From NCBI RefSeq assembly GCF_000297095.1, contig NZ_AEEA01000052.1:1-24441 (forward strand): DNA of 24,441 bases. Reading direction: 5' to 3'. Both the position numbers and the translations under genes were made by a program. Within the stretch, counting starts at the first letter, position 1; each line of letters starts with the position of its first letter. The notes below the pieces were generated by a model. It did no database searches. It was not told where the DNA came from and saw only the letters and a program-made list of their open reading frames with translations. This DNA comes from Treponema primitia ZAS-1. Its GTDB lineage: Bacteria; Spirochaetota; Spirochaetia; Treponematales; Breznakiellaceae. Positions 22,701 to 24,441 of this stretch are shown piece by piece.

Positions 22701-22859
22701 CTGGGTTTTCGAAAGCACACAATTGGTCGGGGGGGCCTGTCAGGAAGGAAACGTATGGGGCCTCCCAGAGGGTCCCTCCATACGTTTCCTTCCTGACACC
22801 CCACTCCGTACTAATTGAAGGTGTGCTTCCGTGCCTCCTAGGCGCATGGCTTCACCGGG
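22676..22859. repeat. Large nested inverted repeat (foldback element 1) overlapping the rlmN stop
   Basis: The outer arms are a perfect 19-bp inverted repeat, CCCGGTGAAGCCATGCGCC (22676-22694) against 22841-22859. The inner arms are a perfect 21-bp inverted repeat (22738-22758 against 22778-22798) with a 19-base loop. The segments between are partly complementary (GAAAGCACAC with GTGTGCTTCC; AATTGGT with ACTAATT). The whole 184 bp can fold into one long stem. No open frame and no clear target-site duplication is seen. Confidence 0.85.
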
Positions 22860-22935
22860 CCGGTACGCTAAATGAAGCTTCTAACTATGCCCCAAGCGGG
22901 GATTACCGCTATACACCAAAGACCCCGCGTTCAAC

Positions 22936-23023
22936 CCTGAAACAAGGTTTGGCAAATCGCAGAAAAGCATATACCCCCACCTTGTACCACCGGTTCTGCG
23001 AACCGGCAGAAAAAAATAGGCCC
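22936..23023. repeat. 88-bp direct repeat, copy 1
   Basis: It begins CCTGAAAC and ends AATAGGCCC. Internal blocks shared with copy 2 are CGCAGAAAAGCATATACCCCC, CTTGTACCACC and the perfect hairpin CCGGTTC-TGC-GAACCGG. The copies start 117 bp apart. Confidence 0.8.
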
Positions 23024-23052
23024 CTCACATAATACCCCAAACCCGTTACCCC

Positions 23053-23141
23053 CCTGAAACACCGTTCGGCAAACCGCAGAAAAGCATATACCCCCAACCT
23101 TGTACCACCGGTTCTGCGAACCGGCAGAAAAGAATAGGCCC
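23053..23141. repeat. 88-bp direct repeat, copy 2
   Basis: It carries the same blocks as copy 1 with scattered differences. Its last 17 bases also form the left outer arm of foldback element 2. Confidence 0.8.
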
Positions 23142-23258
23142 AGATAAATTTATCGGGGGTGGCGGTGGAAAAGATATCAGGGGGACCCTTTGGGGGTTCC
23201 TGATATCTTTTCCAGCCGACAGGACCCCAATCAAAGTATCCGGGCCTATTCTTTTCTG
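23125..23258. repeat. Nested inverted repeat (foldback element 2)
   Basis: The outer arms are CAGAAAAGAATAGGCCC (23125-23141) and its perfect reverse complement (23242-23258). The inner arms are TGGAAAAGATATCAGG (23166-23181) and its perfect reverse complement (23199-23214). The segments between are only partly complementary. The architecture is the same as element 1 but the sequence is different. Confidence 0.82.
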
Positions 23259-23267
23259 TATACGTAC

Positions 23268-23296
23268 TTGTAAATTTTAAACACCCCCTTTATAGT
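23268..23296 (+). promoter_or_regulatory. Sigma-70-type promoter of prs
   Basis: The minus-35 is TTGTAA (23268-23273), spacer 17, minus-ten TATAGT (23291-23296). Transcription should begin near 23303, giving a leader of about 20 nt. It starts 10 bases after foldback element 2. Confidence 0.65.
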
Positions 23297-23324
23297 AACC
23301 ATAGACAAACGGGGGACCATCACA

Positions 23325-24431
23325 GTGAATGAATTTGTCATTACGGCTACCCGATCAATGCGAAAATACGCCGCCCGGGTGGTTGGGGATCTGACAAAGT
23401 TTCCCAGTTTTTCCGCCCATGCGGATTCTATTAACAGAGTCGAGGCGTTAAAAACCGACCGTTTTGCCGATGGTGAAATGGAGGTAGCGGTTACGGAATC
23501 CCTGCGGGGGAAGGACGTGATCCTCTTTACCAGCTGTGCCAGAAATGAAGCGGATATCGGTGTTGAAGAAGCAAAGATTGAGCTGTACCATACAATAGAC
23601 GCCCTGAAACGTTCCCAGGCGGAACGGATCACCGTGTTTGAACCCTTCGTTTCCTGCTCCCGATCCGACAGGACCACCCGGCGCAGTTCTGTGGGGCTCT
23701 GGGTACACTTCAAGATCCTCTCAACCATGGGAACCAACCACATTGTTACCTACCAGCTTCATTCGGATAAATCCAAGTCCATGTTGGACCCTACGGTCTG
23801 TCTTATCGACGATATACCCGCATTGACCCTCCTTAAAAAGTATCTCTGCGATACCTATATCCGGGACCTCAAAACCCTGGAAGAGGAAGTGCGCCCTAAC
23901 TGGGCCTTCTGTTCGGTAGATGCGGGGGGCGAAAAATTGACCAGGCAGTTTGCCAATGCCTTTATGGCGCCCCTGGTGGTAGCCCATAAGCAGCGGGATT
24001 ATTCAAAGTCCAATACCATAGAATCCATCAATATACTTTCCGCAGAGCCTATCGCGGGAAAGGTCCTTTGGGTAGTGGATGATATGATAGACACCGCAGG
24101 ATCCGTGGTCAGCCTTATCCGGGCATTGGCGCCCTTCAAGCCGGCGGAAATCAATATCATCTCCACCCATGCCCTGTTCTCACCGCCTGCGGGGGAACGG
24201 CTTTCCCAGCTTTCCGCGGAGGGGCTCCTCAACCGCATCATCGTTACGGATACGGTGCACTGTGCCTGTGCGGCAACACTGAATATCCCCAATTTGGTGG
24301 TAGTACCATCGGCGGGTCTGTCCGCTAAAGTTGTCCGCACCATCGTTACTAATACTTCCGTGAACCAGCTGATGAAGCCGTTTAATGCGGAGGCTTATTT
24401 TAAAGAGCCTTACTTATTTAACCAAAACTAA
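23325..24431 (+). CDS. prs: Ribose-phosphate pyrophosphokinase (PRPP synthetase), divergent long form
   Basis: The enzyme makes 5-phosphoribosyl 1-pyrophosphate from ribose 5-phosphate and ATP for nucleotide, histidine and tryptophan synthesis. RFADGEMEVAV (from about residue 46) is the N-terminal signature. FEPFVSCSRSDRTTRR replaces the usual PY..YARQDRK.R block, keeping the Arg and Asp. AHKQR occupies the place of the catalytic-loop KRR. VVDDMIDTAGSV is the PRPP-binding loop. At 368 aa it is about 50 longer than the classical enzyme, with extra sequence in the middle (LCDTYIRDLKTLEEEVRPNW region). GTG is the only start matching GGGGGA 8 bases upstream. It is monocistronic as far as visible. 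Confidence 0.88.
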   Translation: MNEFVITATRSMRKYAARVVGDLTKFPSFSAHADSINRVEALKTDRFADGEMEVAVTESLRGKDVILFTSCARNEADIGVEEAKIELYHTIDALKRSQAERITVFEPFVSCSRSDRTTRRSSVGLWVHFKILSTMGTNHIVTYQLHSDKSKSMLDPTVCLIDDIPALTLLKKYLCDTYIRDLKTLEEEVRPNWAFCSVDAGGEKLTRQFANAFMAPLVVAHKQRDYSKSNTIESINILSAEPIAGKVLWVVDDMIDTAGSVVSLIRALAPFKPAEINIISTHALFSPPAGERLSQLSAEGLLNRIIVTDTVHCACAATLNIPNLVVVPSAGLSAKVVRTIVTNTSVNQLMKPFNAEAYFKEPYLFNQN

Positions 24432-24441
24432 AACAGAAAAG

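Larger units (their letters stand above)
22701..23267. other. Gene-free rlmN-prs gap made of palindromes and repeats
   Basis: The gap holds most of foldback element 1, an 88-bp direct repeat in two copies, and foldback element 2. It ends just before the prs promoter. Open frames here on the minus strand are only by-products of the repeats. The sequence between the units is C-rich and otherwise featureless. Confidence 0.7.

Noticed and set aside
22936..23141. CRISPR array
   Set aside because: There are only two copies, the units are 88 bp and imperfect, and no cas genes are present.
22909..23234. Minus-strand frames with repeated peptides (GVYAFLRFA and related) in the rlmN-prs gap
   Set aside because: The peptide repetition only reflects the 88-bp DNA repeat; no ribosome-binding sites or domain patterns are present.
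22676..23258. Retron or group II intron
   Set aside because: Long stems are present but there is no reverse transcriptase frame anywhere in the window and no intron domain V signature.

Overview
The window looks like chromosome from a spirochaete of the Treponema lineage. This is inferred from gene order and protein style: rpsB-tsf-frr-uppS-cdsA-dxr followed by rseP, and rpsF-ssb-rpsR-(DUF2232)-rplI-dnaB, with EF-Ts, S2 and Prs sequences of treponemal character. Base composition is moderately GC-rich, as in the termite-gut treponemes, not the low-GC oral species. The species cannot be fixed from the sequence alone. No rRNA, tRNA or CRISPR array was seen.

Layout. (1) Positions 1-1333 are the ragged end of a prophage or prophage remnant. 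They hold the C-terminus of a large terminase subunit, about 640 bp without genes but packed with hairpins, and a small phage-type gene on the minus strand. (2) From 1334 to 1633 there is an AT-rich boundary with an intrinsic terminator. (3) From 1634 to 7656 on the plus strand come maf and then rpsB-tsf-frr-uppS-cdsA-dxr, covering translation, ribosome recycling, isoprenoid precursor, undecaprenyl carrier and CDP-diacylglycerol synthesis. (4) From 7866 to 10978 is a three-gene 2-oxoacid (pyruvate or acetoin) dehydrogenase operon: E1alpha, E1beta and lipoyl E2, with no E3. It lies between dxr and rseP. (5) rseP (site-2 protease) and a large exported WD40-like protein follow. (6) From 14475 to 19019 on the minus strand is rpsF-ssb-rpsR-DUF2232-rplI-dnaB, ending in a ComFB-family gene that converges on the WD40 gene with only 2 bp between stop codons. 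(7) From 19145 to 22700 on the plus strand are a hypothetical gene, rsmD, two TPR genes and rlmN, tightly spaced. (8) From 22676 to 23267 is a gene-free block of large foldback palindromes and an 88-bp direct repeat. (9) A divergent PRPP synthetase gene with a clear promoter ends the window.

How it fits together. Most genes are housekeeping: ribosome biogenesis (S2, S6, S18, L9, EF-Ts, RRF, RsmD, RlmN), replication (DnaB, SSB) and envelope precursors (UppS, CdsA, Dxr, RseP). The accessory part is the phage edge and the palindromic DNA.

The most unusual signal is the amount of perfect or nested palindromic DNA. It includes a possible large structured RNA beside the terminase gene and short perfect palindromes, mostly with three-base loops, at many gene borders. 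A repeated palindrome is also read in frame inside dxr and, in the opposite orientation, inside the DUF2232 gene. Two nested foldback elements flank the rlmN-prs gap, and the first supplies the last codons of rlmN.
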